A DNA stretch of 64,000 bases from Lysinibacillus odysseyi (GTDB taxonomy: Bacteria; Bacillota; Bacilli; Bacillales_A; Planococcaceae). Position numbers and translations under genes: made by a program. The notes beneath the pieces were generated by a model. That model ran no database searches. It was not told the origin of the DNA and was given only the letters and a program-made list of their open reading frames with translations. Each line of letters begins with the position of its first letter. The first letter of the stretch is position 1. Positions 55,274 to 63,957 of this stretch are shown here, piece by piece. The DNA is taken from positions 184,770 through 248,769 of the forward strand of contig JABUKB010000002.1 of NCBI GenBank assembly GCA_014595895.1. Direction: 5' to 3'.

Positions 55274-55843
55274 TTATGCTTTTAGCCCTCTAAAAATGGT
55301 TTCCTCCAATAAAGATACAATGGTTTCTTCATCCAAAGGTTCTGGATGATTTTGTTGCCAATCCACTACAAGTGCTACATAAGATTTCAACAGCAAATAA
55401 GCTACTAAATCAGGCTGACAAGGTCTCACCTCTCCTTTATCAATAGCTATTTGAATGCGCTGTGCTACATACGAGGTAATCTCCCCTTCAATTTTCTGCA
55501 GCATACTCATTACCTCAGGCGTCTGAAATTGCTTCCCTTCATCAATAAGCTTAGCAAATAATAAATGCCGTTCTCTAAATGTCAGCAAATGCATCAGGGA
55601 CCTGTGCACATTTTCCATAAAACTTATAGAAGGATCAAGAGTTGAATTTGTTTCCACCTTCATCTCATCTATCATCTTCATGACCACTTCGCTTAGCAAT
55701 TGCTCTTTATTCGTAAAAAAAGTATAAACCGTCCCTTTCCCTACTTTCGCAATCTTTGCAACTTGTTCCATCGTTGTCGCCTTATAGCCAAAAAGTGAAA
55801 ACGAAGTCATAGCCGCTTCCATTATTTCTTGTCTACGATCCAA
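55274..55843 (-). CDS. yhgD: TetR-family repressor (YhgD-like)
   Basis: Repressor of 189 residues if started at TTG 55843, chosen because AGAGGTGAT lies just upstream; the ATG eight codons earlier overlaps that site. The N-terminal helix-turn-helix is 'ATTMEQVAKIAKVGKGTVYT' with 'FFTNKEQLL'. The C-terminal domain would bind an unknown ligand. Matching palindromes upstream of this gene and of yhgE suggest it controls both. Confidence 0.88.
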   Translation of the reverse strand: MDRRQEIMEAAMTSFSLFGYKATTMEQVAKIAKVGKGTVYTFFTNKEQLLSEVVMKMIDEMKVETNSTLDPSISFMENVHRSLMHLLTFRERHLLFAKLIDEGKQFQTPEVMSMLQKIEGEITSYVAQRIQIAIDKGEVRPCQPDLVAYLLLKSYVALVVDWQQNHPEPLDEETIVSLLEETIFRGLKA

Positions 55844-55873
55844 AAAATCACCTCTGCTATCGACCATTTAAAA

Positions 55874-55906
55874 ATGACCGAAAAACTATTTTAGTCATTC
55901 GGTCAT
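55874..55906. promoter_or_regulatory. TetR-type operator upstream of the yhgD-like gene
   Basis: ATGACCG (55874-55880) and CGGTCAT (55900-55906) flank a further AGTCAT half-site. On the minus strand, the stretch ATGACTAAAATA to CGGTCAT (55874-55898) lines up base for base with the site at 55216-55240. Confidence 0.6.
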
Positions 55907-55936
55907 CATTGTACAATTATTTATGTGATTTTGCAA

Positions 55937-56440
55937 CTATTGGTGCTGGTGACTGTTGCTATCTTGTTCATGCCCTGTTCCTTCATGTTGCGGCATATCA
56001 TTCATAGATTCACTGCTACTGTCTTCTACCACCTTAGTCATATCAGGAGTGCCAACAATCACTTCTTGCTTTGGCATAACATGCATGCCGCGCGCATTTG
56101 TATGAGCGTACATATAATAAACACCATCATGGGCAAATGTATGCTGTGCTTCATACACCCCTTCTTCCGTTAATGAAGCGTCAATCATTACACCCTCTTC
56201 ACGAAAACCTGATTCCCACACTTCAAACTCCATCGTTGCATCATCGACATCTTCTTCCCCTTGTGTTACTTTAGCTTGCAATGTAACCGTCTCACCTGGC
56301 TGTTGCTCTTCTGCTGTTAAGACTTCTACCACTACTTCCTGTGGTACTACTCCATTATCTAATGTATCGACTGCTTCTTCTTCCTGGCATCCTACTAACA
56401 GTACAGCTGATGTAGCGATCGCTAATATAAACTTTTTCAT
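55937..56440 (-). CDS. YtkA-like (FixH-type) lipoprotein with His/Met-rich tail
   Basis: A 167-residue lipoprotein: lipobox VGC (Cys about 18), a YtkA-like immunoglobulin-type domain at about 35-135 ('VVVEVLTAEEQQPGETVTLQ', 'GVYEAQHTFAHDGVYYMYAH'), then a tail rich in His and Met ('MNDMPQHEGTGHEQDSNSHQ') that could bind copper or other metal ions (inferred). Two bases after the kinase gene, so it is the last gene of the four-gene operon. Confidence 0.85.
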   Translation of the reverse strand: MKKFILAIATSAVLLVGCQEEEAVDTLDNGVVPQEVVVEVLTAEEQQPGETVTLQAKVTQGEEDVDDATMEFEVWESGFREEGVMIDASLTEEGVYEAQHTFAHDGVYYMYAHTNARGMHVMPKQEVIVGTPDMTKVVEDSSSESMNDMPQHEGTGHEQDSNSHQHQ

Positions 56441-56442
56441 TT

Positions 56443-57825
56443 TTATTCCTCCATTAATGGCAACTTTACACTCACGGTTGTGCCTTTTCCTAGTTCACTT
56501 TTTATAGTAAGTAATCCTTTATGTTGCTTTACTAATTGGTCGACAATGGACAGCCCTAGCCCGCTGCCGCCATCTGCACGACTGCGCGCTTTATTTACCC
56601 TGTAAAAACGCTCTGTTATTTTTGGTACATCTTCCGGCGGGATACCGATGCCGTAATCTATAACCTGTATATCGGCATAAGGTTCCTCTAACGTAGTGAT
56701 GATGTGCACTGCTTTTCCAGGGTTAGAATAACGGATCGCATTTTCTAATAAGTTGATCATAATCTGCTTGAACTTTTCCTCATCGGCTTCAATGATTAGC
56801 TCTTCGTCTAAGACCATCTGCAAATCGATCCCCTTTGTCGCGACTTTGTTTTCTACGAGATGGACAACATCGCGAATTGCTTCTGCTAATACAAGGGGAT
56901 AAAGTTCCGATTCCTCTGTATCGGCGTGGACAAGCTGCATCAATTCATTCGTCAGCCGTTCCATGCGGTTAGCCTCGCGGGCGATTAAATGAATGGCCTC
57001 TTCTGCCTTTTCCCCCGTCAATGTACCATTTTGTACGGATTCACTGTAGCCCTTTACATAGCTAATCGGTGTGCGCAATTCATGGGAAACGGTCGCTAAA
57101 AAAGCCTTTTTCGATTCATCCTCTTGCTGAATTGCCTGGGCCATTTGGTTAAAGGCGTCGGATAGCTGCCCTACCTCGTCGCTTGAGGTCACGGCAACCC
57201 GCGTGTCATAATTTCCTTTCGTGACTTCTTTCGCCGCTCGTTGCAACTCGCGCAATGGACGTAAAATCCTTCCTAATGCTTTCGCGATAAAATAGCCAAC
57301 CGCCAGTGTAAACGCTAATACACAAGCTAGAAGCAGCAAGACTTCTTCTTTTGCTAGTTCACTAATTTTAGCTAATGGATAATACAAGTACAAGATTCCC
57401 TCTAATCGGTTTTCATCCGTAAACGGTAAAATAACGGAAATGACATCCCTTTCAAATCGCTCTTCATAGCCAATTTTGGTCACGGCCTCGCCTGCTAATA
57501 ATTGTTTTCGTTCCTCTGGACCTATCAATGCGTGATGATTAATCTCAAAAGGCAAACAGGCACTTAGCTCACGAGGATTACGCACTGCAAAAACATTGTA
57601 TACCCCGAAATTATTATGTTCTTCAATTTCTGCAATGAGCTCGTTCGTTACCGCACCGCCTTTATATTTAGTTGTTAATCGTTTACCAAACTCCACCATC
57701 GAGCTTTCTGTATCTTCTACATATAATTGCTCATACAAAAAGTCTGTCAATATGTACATAAAGGCGATTGTAATGATACTAAATGTGAAAATGAGCACCC
57801 AGATTTTTTTAGCAAATGATTTCAT
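56443..57825 (-). CDS. Sensor histidine kinase with extracellular domain
   Basis: A 460-residue kinase: helix at about 8-28, extracellular domain 29-160, helix 163-185, HAMP 186-240, HisKA with phospho-His in 'FLATVSHELRTPISYVKGYS', and ATPase domain with 'MINLLENAIRYSNPG', 'VIDYGIGIPPEDV' and 'ADGGSGLGLSIVDQLVKQHK'. Overlaps the regulator gene by four bases. The stimulus is unknown; the two lipoproteins in the same operon may take part in sensing. Confidence 0.93.
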   Translation of the reverse strand: MKSFAKKIWVLIFTFSIITIAFMYILTDFLYEQLYVEDTESSMVEFGKRLTTKYKGGAVTNELIAEIEEHNNFGVYNVFAVRNPRELSACLPFEINHHALIGPEERKQLLAGEAVTKIGYEERFERDVISVILPFTDENRLEGILYLYYPLAKISELAKEEVLLLLACVLAFTLAVGYFIAKALGRILRPLRELQRAAKEVTKGNYDTRVAVTSSDEVGQLSDAFNQMAQAIQQEDESKKAFLATVSHELRTPISYVKGYSESVQNGTLTGEKAEEAIHLIAREANRMERLTNELMQLVHADTEESELYPLVLAEAIRDVVHLVENKVATKGIDLQMVLDEELIIEADEEKFKQIMINLLENAIRYSNPGKAVHIITTLEEPYADIQVIDYGIGIPPEDVPKITERFYRVNKARSRADGGSGLGLSIVDQLVKQHKGLLTIKSELGKGTTVSVKLPLMEE

Positions 57826-58511
57826 ATCCGTTCAAAGCGATAGCCGATGCCCCAAACGGTTTGGATATAATCGCTCGCTTCTGCTGCCTGCTTTCCTAGT
57901 TTTAAACGCAGTGTTTTAATATGGGTATCGACCGTGCGCGTGCCCCCCCGGTAATCAATACCCCAAATTCTCTCTAGTAGCTGCTCCCTTGAATAAACAC
58001 TATCCGGGTTTTGCATAAATAAATGAAGCAATTCATATTCCTTTAACGTGAGGAGAACAGGGTAATTATTCACTAATACCTTACGGGATATTTCGTCTAT
58101 TTTAATACAGCCTCGTTGCAGAAATTTTTGTTCTGCTTCATATATAATCTTCCCGGTCCTGCGTAACACGGCCTGAATTCTTGCGACTAACTCACTTGCT
58201 GTAAATGGTTTAATAATATAATCATCGCCCCCTATTGTCAGTCCCCTTACCTTGTCATCATTTGCCTCGCGCGCCGTCAAAAATATAATCGGGACATCTG
58301 AGTACTGGCGTATTTTAGCACATACCTCAAACCCATCCTCGTCAGGCATCATTACATCCAACAACACTAAATCAATCGTATGCAAATCCAATAATGGATA
58401 CGCTTCTTTCCCGCTAGCTGCCGTCATTATTTGAAAATTCGCCTTCGATAACATAACCTCAATCAAGCTTCTCATATCATGTTCATCATCTACAATTAAA
58501 ATAGTAGTCAT
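57822..58511 (-). CDS. OmpR-family response regulator
   Basis: 229 residues. Receiver domain 1-118 with 'ILIVDDEHDMR', phospho-Asp in 'LVLLDVMMPDEDG' and 'DDYIIKPF'; winged-helix DNA-binding domain at about 130-227 with 'LLERIWGIDYRGGTRTVDTH' and 'TVWGIGYRFE'. Overlaps the propeller gene by four bases upstream and the kinase by four downstream. Confidence 0.94.
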   Translation of the reverse strand: MTTILIVDDEHDMRSLIEVMLSKANFQIMTAASGKEAYPLLDLHTIDLVLLDVMMPDEDGFEVCAKIRQYSDVPIIFLTAREANDDKVRGLTIGGDDYIIKPFTASELVARIQAVLRRTGKIIYEAEQKFLQRGCIKIDEISRKVLVNNYPVLLTLKEYELLHLFMQNPDSVYSREQLLERIWGIDYRGGTRTVDTHIKTLRLKLGKQAAEASDYIQTVWGIGYRFERI

Positions 58512-59458
58512 TCTCTATTCTCCCTCACTATTAATTGAAATGGTCCTTCATTCGTTTTGACTTGTGTCAGCACTTGTCCCTCTTCAATCATGTATAGCAT
58601 ATGATCGTCATATCCTGCTACTACCAATCGATCATGAAAATAAGCGACCGCAAATGGATTCGCGCCGATTTTTATTTCCTGTGCAAGCTCACCGGTTGTT
58701 GTCATTTCATAAAGCATACTTGTTCCATGACTAATGACGGCGATATTATCCTCATGTCTCGCAAAAGCAATAGGCATAAGTGGTGCATGAATTTGACGTT
58801 GAAGGATACCTTGCTGCAAATCATAAACATCGATCGTTTCATTAGGCTTGGCCCCTTGTCCGTGCCCGCCCATCCACATTTGCTCTTTTACTACTTGCAA
58901 GCCGTGCGAAGAAGGCTCAATCTTCCATTCATCTACCACTTTCAGAGAATGGCTATCTAATACGGAGAGCACGGTATCTTTATAATTAATAACATATAGC
59001 TTTCCATCGTATGCGGTCATTGACATTGGATAATTATAGAGCTTTTGCTGCTTCCCTTTTCGCCCCTGCATATCATAGCTGGTCACTGTATTGCTTTCGC
59101 TATTCGTCAAGTAAAACTGTCTAGACGCTTCATCATAGTAGGCATTGGTTGTACCTATACCGGTTTTTAACGTTTTAATTTTTTTCCCTGACGATAATTC
59201 ATAAAGGTGGGCTTCTGTTAATTGATGACCGTACATCAGGATACGGTCTTGTTGAATCAACGTGCCACCTGTATAAGCTTTATCAAATGGCCAAGTCGCT
59301 ATATGATTCCCTGCCGTATCATAAAATGTCAAAGAAGGTTCACCGATATTCACTGTGGCGACAAAGGGTTGATGTGGATTTATTTCTGCAAAATGGTCCG
59401 CACTGCAACCTCCTAAACACATTAAAATTAGCAGGATAAGCCGGCTGAATCTTTTCAT
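58508..59458 (-). CDS. Beta-propeller lipoprotein (YncE-like)
   Basis: A 316-residue protein with signal peptide and lipobox LGGC (Cys about 18), then repeated blades typical of YncE/NHL-like propellers ('VATVNIGEPSLTFYDTAGNH', 'LYVINYKDTVLSVLDSHSLK', 'PIAFARHEDNIAVISHG', 'VAYFHDRLVVAGYDD'). It should sit on the outer face of the membrane. First gene of an operon with a two-component system and a YtkA-like lipoprotein; a sensing or accessory role is inferred. GGAGGCGGACAT precedes ATG. Confidence 0.85.
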   Translation of the reverse strand: MKRFSRLILLILMCLGGCSADHFAEINPHQPFVATVNIGEPSLTFYDTAGNHIATWPFDKAYTGGTLIQQDRILMYGHQLTEAHLYELSSGKKIKTLKTGIGTTNAYYDEASRQFYLTNSESNTVTSYDMQGRKGKQQKLYNYPMSMTAYDGKLYVINYKDTVLSVLDSHSLKVVDEWKIEPSSHGLQVVKEQMWMGGHGQGAKPNETIDVYDLQQGILQRQIHAPLMPIAFARHEDNIAVISHGTSMLYEMTTTGELAQEIKIGANPFAVAYFHDRLVVAGYDDHMLYMIEEGQVLTQVKTNEGPFQLIVRENRE

Positions 59459-59550
59459 ATGTCCGCCTCCTCTTCCTAGAATACTGTATAGTTGTGAAAT
59501 AACAATGAATTTGAAGCGGTAAAATTGTGAACTTTCCCATTATTCCATAC

Positions 59551-59598
59551 AAAAAAGCATATATACAAAAGCAACCGATTGCTCTTGTTTATATGCTC
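59551..59598 (-). terminator. Terminator of hemY
   Basis: Minus strand GAGCATATAAACAAGAGCAA / TTGCTTTTGTATATATGCTT with a run of T, at the end of hemE-hemH-hemY. Confidence 0.85.
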
Positions 59599-59601
59599 TC
59601 T

Positions 59602-61020
59602 TTATTGGGCTCGCCCTATTGGTATCATGCTATTTAATAGTTCTTGAGCAATTTTATGACCTTGCTTTATACAATCGGGCATGCTGATTCCCTCGTAAGA
59701 ACTACCTACTAAATAGACATGAGGAAACGCGTCAGATAATTCATCTTTTAATTGCTGCAGACGTTGCTCGTGTCCTACAACATACTGCGGCATTGCTTGC
59801 TTCCATCGCGTGACTACCGTGAATATCGGTTTCTCTTGCAAATCCAGTATCTTCCTTAAATCTGCTAGAACCGTCTTTTCAATTTTGCTGTCGGACAGCT
59901 CGACAATGGCCTCATCTCCCACGCGCCCAATGTAAACACGTAGCAGCTCATATCCTTCTGGTGCCACACCGGGCCATTTCCGATTGCTCCAAGTGCACGA
60001 TGTAATCGCAAGTTCACTATTACGCGAGACGAAGAAGTTAATGGCATCTTGATATTTTTGGAGCTCTTCCTTTTTAAATGCCATCGTCACCGTGGCAATG
60101 GTTGCATAATTCATACTGGGAACTTGTTGCATGAGATCATATTTTTTAAAAGCATGTTTAGCTGCATTAAATGGAGTCGTCATAATGATATCATCTGCTT
60201 GAATCGGGGGCATGCTAGTTAACGTGATTTTCATCTTATCATTTTTAAGTTTTTCAATCGCTTCGACTTTTGTCCCCTTTACGACTGTACCAGGCTCGAG
60301 TGCTTGCTCTAATGTTTCAATAAGCGTTTCCAAGCCGCCTTCAAATGTCCCGTAATGAAGTTGCTCAGCTGTTGCACCTTCTTGGGCATACATACTGGCG
60401 TTTTGCTTGGTCATTCCTACAATTAAACTGCGATAATCTTTCTCCAACTGGTAAAACTGCGGAAACATCGAATGAATGCTTAAATGGTCAATATCCCCCG
60501 CAAATGTGCCAGCTAGCAGCGGCTCCACTAAATTTTCCACTACTTCCTTACCGAAGCGCCTGCGGAAAAAGTCACCGATGGGTTCATCCTCTTGCTGTGA
60601 TTTAGGTAAAAATAAGTCACCAACCGCACGAATTTTACCGCTTAAAGAAATCAAGCCAGTGGCCATGAGAGAAGTGACATTTGGCGACCCGCCTAATAGT
60701 AAATTACTAGGAACAGGGAACAGCTCCTTGCCAACTGCAACATACGTCCGACCACTATTGTTATATATAAGCTTGTGCTCGATTCCTAAGTCTGTTGCCA
60801 GCTGCTTGACACTACCCGTTGCATCGACAAACGATTCTGGTCCGCGCTCGATGATAAAGCCATTTTTACGCATCGTTTGGATTTTCCCGCCTACGCGTAA
60901 AGCAGCTTCTACTACGATTACCTCAATCGGCAAATGCTTGGTAGCTTGCTGCAAATAATAGGCTGCTGTTAATCCCGTTATGCCGCCGCCAACAACGACT
61001 ACCTTTCGTTTACTTGTCAC
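59602..61020 (-). CDS. hemY: Coproporphyrinogen III oxidase / protoporphyrinogen oxidase HemY (CgoX)
   Basis: FAD enzyme that oxidises coproporphyrinogen III in the Gram-positive heme route. FAD-binding motif 'VVVVGGGITGLTAAYYLQ' at the N-terminus, 'GPESFVDATGSV', 'SIHSMFPQFYQLEKDYRSLI' and the C-terminal 'VYLVGSSYEGISMPDCIKQG'. I favour GTG 61020 (472 residues), since AGGTGATGA lies just before it; ATG codons at 61026 and 61029 overlap that sequence and are alternatives. 20 bases after hemH. Confidence 0.94.
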   Translation of the reverse strand: MTSKRKVVVVGGGITGLTAAYYLQQATKHLPIEVIVVEAALRVGGKIQTMRKNGFIIERGPESFVDATGSVKQLATDLGIEHKLIYNNSGRTYVAVGKELFPVPSNLLLGGSPNVTSLMATGLISLSGKIRAVGDLFLPKSQQEDEPIGDFFRRRFGKEVVENLVEPLLAGTFAGDIDHLSIHSMFPQFYQLEKDYRSLIVGMTKQNASMYAQEGATAEQLHYGTFEGGLETLIETLEQALEPGTVVKGTKVEAIEKLKNDKMKITLTSMPPIQADDIIMTTPFNAAKHAFKKYDLMQQVPSMNYATIATVTMAFKKEELQKYQDAINFFVSRNSELAITSCTWSNRKWPGVAPEGYELLRVYIGRVGDEAIVELSDSKIEKTVLADLRKILDLQEKPIFTVVTRWKQAMPQYVVGHEQRLQQLKDELSDAFPHVYLVGSSYEGISMPDCIKQGHKIAQELLNSMIPIGRAQ

Positions 61021-61040
61021 TCTCATCATCACCTGCTGTC

Positions 61041-61973
61041 TTATTTCGCTAATTTATCGTTAATCGCATCTACCATTGCATCGATAAATAGCGGATGCGT
61101 ATTAGGCATCGTAGGGCGGTAGTAGCTAGCGCCAACTTCATCACATACAACTTTACATTCGATATCATTGTCATAAAGCACTTCCAAATGCTCTGTCACA
61201 AATCCTACCGGTGTATAAATAAATGCTTTATAACCTTTTTGTTCAAATAATTCTTTTGTTAAGTCTTGTACATCAGGCCCTAGCCATGGCTCTGGTGTTT
61301 GACCAGCTGATTGCCACCCTACTTCCACATGTTCAATATCTGCAGCTTCTTTGATTAATTCCGCTGTTTCAATTAACTGCCCCTCATATGGATCGCCAGC
61401 TAGTTTAATTTTTTCCGGTAAAGAGTGGTTGGATACAATCAAACAAGCTGCTGCACGTTCTTCAGCTGTCATTTTCGCTAGCTCGCCGTTTACTGCATCT
61501 TTCCAGAACTCAATGAATTTTGGCTGTTTATACCAGGATTCTACAGAAGTTAACTGTAAGTTTGCTCCTAATTTTTCGATGTGCTCTTGTGCACGCCCAT
61601 TGTAAGATTTAATAGAGAAGGTAGAGAAGTGAGGAGCCAGTACAATCGATACGGCTTCCGTAATCCCCTCGTTTACCATCGCTTCTATTGCATCTTCTAC
61701 GAATGGTTCAATGTGTTTTAGACCGATAAATAATTTGTATTCTACTTCGTCTTGTACTTCATTCAAACGCGCACATAAAGCTTCTGCCTGTGCTTCTGTC
61801 ATTTTAGCAAGTGGTGAAAGACCGCCAATCGCTTTGTAACGTGCTGCTAAATCGTCAATATGCTCTTGTGAAGGCTTGCGACCATGACGAATATGTGTAT
61901 AATAGCGTTCAATGTCTTCTTCTTTGTATGGCGTGCCGTACGCCATTACTAATAATCCTCGCACTTGTTTCAT
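61041..61973 (-). CDS. hemH: Coproporphyrin III ferrochelatase
   Basis: Inserts Fe2+ into coproporphyrin III (CpfC) in Bacillales. ATG 61973 after GAGGTGAATAGTG gives 310 residues (MKQVRGLLVMAYGTPYKEED). The metal-site histidine is in 'CLIVSNHSLPEKI', and the glutamate region is 'YTPVGFVTEHLEVLYDND'. Probably soluble, without the C-terminal membrane tail of eukaryotic enzymes. Confidence 0.96.
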   Translation of the reverse strand: MKQVRGLLVMAYGTPYKEEDIERYYTHIRHGRKPSQEHIDDLAARYKAIGGLSPLAKMTEAQAEALCARLNEVQDEVEYKLFIGLKHIEPFVEDAIEAMVNEGITEAVSIVLAPHFSTFSIKSYNGRAQEHIEKLGANLQLTSVESWYKQPKFIEFWKDAVNGELAKMTAEERAAACLIVSNHSLPEKIKLAGDPYEGQLIETAELIKEAADIEHVEVGWQSAGQTPEPWLGPDVQDLTKELFEQKGYKAFIYTPVGFVTEHLEVLYDNDIECKVVCDEVGASYYRPTMPNTHPLFIDAMVDAINDKLAK

Positions 61974-61999
61974 CACTATTCACCTCGAAAAATATAAGC

Positions 62000-63052
62000 T
62001 TATTTTAAATTTGCTTTTGCTTCACGACTATATTCGTGAATAAATGTTGTTAATCGTTTTAACACTGCTGGATCTACTTCTGGGAATACCCCATGGCCTA
62101 AGTTAAAGATATGACCGCCTGTATGGGCGATTCCTTGATCGATAATATCTTTTGCACGTGCTTCAATGACAGGCCAGTCTGCTAATAATAACGTTGGATC
62201 TAAGTTACCTTGTACTGCCTTTGTCACACCGCGCGCTGCCGCTTCACGAATCGGTAAACGCCAGTCCAGACCGACAACATCAACCGGTAAGTCATGCCAT
62301 TCCTTTACTAAATGAGATGCACCTACACCAAATTGAATAATCGGTACATTCAATTGGCGCAACTCGCCAAAAATACGCGTCATCGTTGGCTTAATAAAGA
62401 TACGGTAGTCTTCCACATGAAGAGCACCCACCCAAGAATCAAAGATTTGAACCGCTTTTGCCCCAGCTTCTACTTGCGCTGTAATATCCGCAATAATCAT
62501 ATCTGCTAACTTATCCATTAATTTAAACCATGCTTGAGGTTGCGAGACCATAAATGACTTTGTTTTGGCATAGTTACGACTTGGACCGCCTTCAATCATA
62601 TAGGAAGCTAATGTAAATGGCGCCCCGCCGAAACCGATTAGTGGTACATTTAATTGCTCTTCTGTTAGCATTTTAATTGTATCTAATACGAATGGTGTAT
62701 GCTCTTTAGCATTAAACTCTCCTAATTTCTCTACATCCGCTGCTGAACGAATCGGATTGGAGATGACAGGTCCTATACCTGATTTAATTTTTACATCTAC
62801 GCCAATTCCAGGAAGCGGTGTCACGATATCTTTATATAAAATAGCAGCATCCACATCATACTGCTCTACAGGTAAACGTGTCACATATGCACATAGTTCA
62901 GGTTGCATTGTGATTTCTTCTAGTGAATACTTTTCCTTAATCTCGCGGTATTCGGGTTGTGAACGACCTGCCTGACGCATATACCAAACTGGCGTATGCT
63001 CTGTTTGCTCCCCACGAGCGGCACGTAATAACGTGTCATTGAATGTTCTCAT
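62000..63052 (-). CDS. hemE: Uroporphyrinogen decarboxylase
   Basis: Decarboxylates the four acetate side chains of uroporphyrinogen III to give coproporphyrinogen III. ATG 63052 ([20 protein letters not shown]) gives 350 residues, preceded by GGGGAAGG; a 16-codon upstream extension is rejected. Signatures are '[16 protein letters not shown]' and '[20 protein letters not shown]', with the substrate-binding Asp in 'ILYKDIVTP'. First gene of the hem operon. Confidence 0.97.
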   Translation of the reverse strand: MRTFNDTLLRAARGEQTEHTPVWYMRQAGRSQPEYREIKEKYSLEEITMQPELCAYVTRLPVEQYDVDAAILYKDIVTPLPGIGVDVKIKSGIGPVISNPIRSAADVEKLGEFNAKEHTPFVLDTIKMLTEEQLNVPLIGFGGAPFTLASYMIEGGPSRNYAKTKSFMVSQPQAWFKLMDKLADMIIADITAQVEAGAKAVQIFDSWVGALHVEDYRIFIKPTMTRIFGELRQLNVPIIQFGVGASHLVKEWHDLPVDVVGLDWRLPIREAAARGVTKAVQGNLDPTLLLADWPVIEARAKDIIDQGIAHTGGHIFNLGHGVFPEVDPAVLKRLTTFIHEYSREAKANLK

Positions 63053-63251
63053 GAAAAAATACCTTCCCCTCAAATAACTGTTTTTATGTACTTTAGACAT
63101 TGATATCCACTATCAATATAGACTTTTCCAATGTAAATGTATAGTTTAACCGCTCAAGTTTTATAAAAATGTTCCTGAATAAGGCAGGTTTTTGACAAAC
63201 AAGTTTCATTCCCTTTTTAATAGTAAATAATATAGCAAGGGGGTTTTTACT

Positions 63252-63761
63252 ATGAATTTCTATTTAACGTCAGGAACACCAGAGTATATGGAAAGACTTA
63301 TTCAAAAATATCCATCGCAGGACATGATTTTACTGCATGGCAAGGGCAATTCTGTTGTCATGCATGAAACAGAAAAGAAATCTGTTTTCGCGACACCAAG
63401 GAAATTTGAAGTCATTGATGGGAGAGGCAAGTTTGAGCAACATGGCTTCGTCGCGATGCAAAATATTCCGGTGTTCGATGAAGCACGTCCCGTGTTTGAA
63501 AATGGGGTAATTACAGGCATCGAGCATCTGAAAGAAGAGAGACTTTGCATTGCCTACCGCGTATTGCGTCCCGTAAAAGAGGAAACATATATTATTATCA
63601 CCCAATGGACGGGTCCTGCCTCATTTGAAACGTGGGTTCAGTCTAGCGCATTTACAGGGCGCTTAGCGAATCTAGTAGATTCTACTACATCTCCGACCCA
63701 AAATATGTTTTTTGCGAAAACACATACGACAACCTTCACGGCACCGCCAGCTGAGGAGTAG
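63252..63761 (+). CDS. HmoB/TRAP-like antibiotic-biosynthesis-monooxygenase-fold protein
   Basis: A 169-residue protein related to B. subtilis HmoB (YhgC), which lies near hemE there too, and to staphylococcal TRAP. 'MNFYLTSGTPEYMERLIQKY' and 'HETEKKSVFATPRKFEVID' match its N-terminal half, and 'YRVLRPVKEETYIIITQW' starts the ABM domain. The HmoB segment holding the heme-ligand histidine ('SYKEAHKK') reads 'AFTGRLANL' here, so heme cleavage is uncertain. GGGGG lies upstream of ATG 63252, and TTGACA (63193-63198) may be its -35. Confidence 0.8.
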   Translation: MNFYLTSGTPEYMERLIQKYPSQDMILLHGKGNSVVMHETEKKSVFATPRKFEVIDGRGKFEQHGFVAMQNIPVFDEARPVFENGVITGIEHLKEERLCIAYRVLRPVKEETYIIITQWTGPASFETWVQSSAFTGRLANLVDSTTSPTQNMFFAKTHTTTFTAPPAEE

Positions 63762-63918
63762 TAATATTTGCTTGGTTGCTGGGCTGATGCTACTAAATCC
63801 GCTCAGCAAGAGAGCGACGTCTTCTTTACAAAACGAGTACCATTTCTTCTTTCCTCGTTAACGTATGTAGAATTTATACCTACTTGACCTTAAAACCGCA
63901 TCACGTCTCTTTCCATAG

Positions 63919-63955
63919 CAAAAGCCACCTGAATATTCCATTCAAGTGGCTTTCT
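63919..63955 (-). terminator. Terminator of the gene entering from the right edge
   Basis: Stem AAAGCCACTTGAAT / ATTCAGGTGGCTTT on the minus strand with a TTTT tail, two bases after the stop codon of the partial gene at the edge. Confidence 0.8.
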
Positions 63956-63957
63956 AT

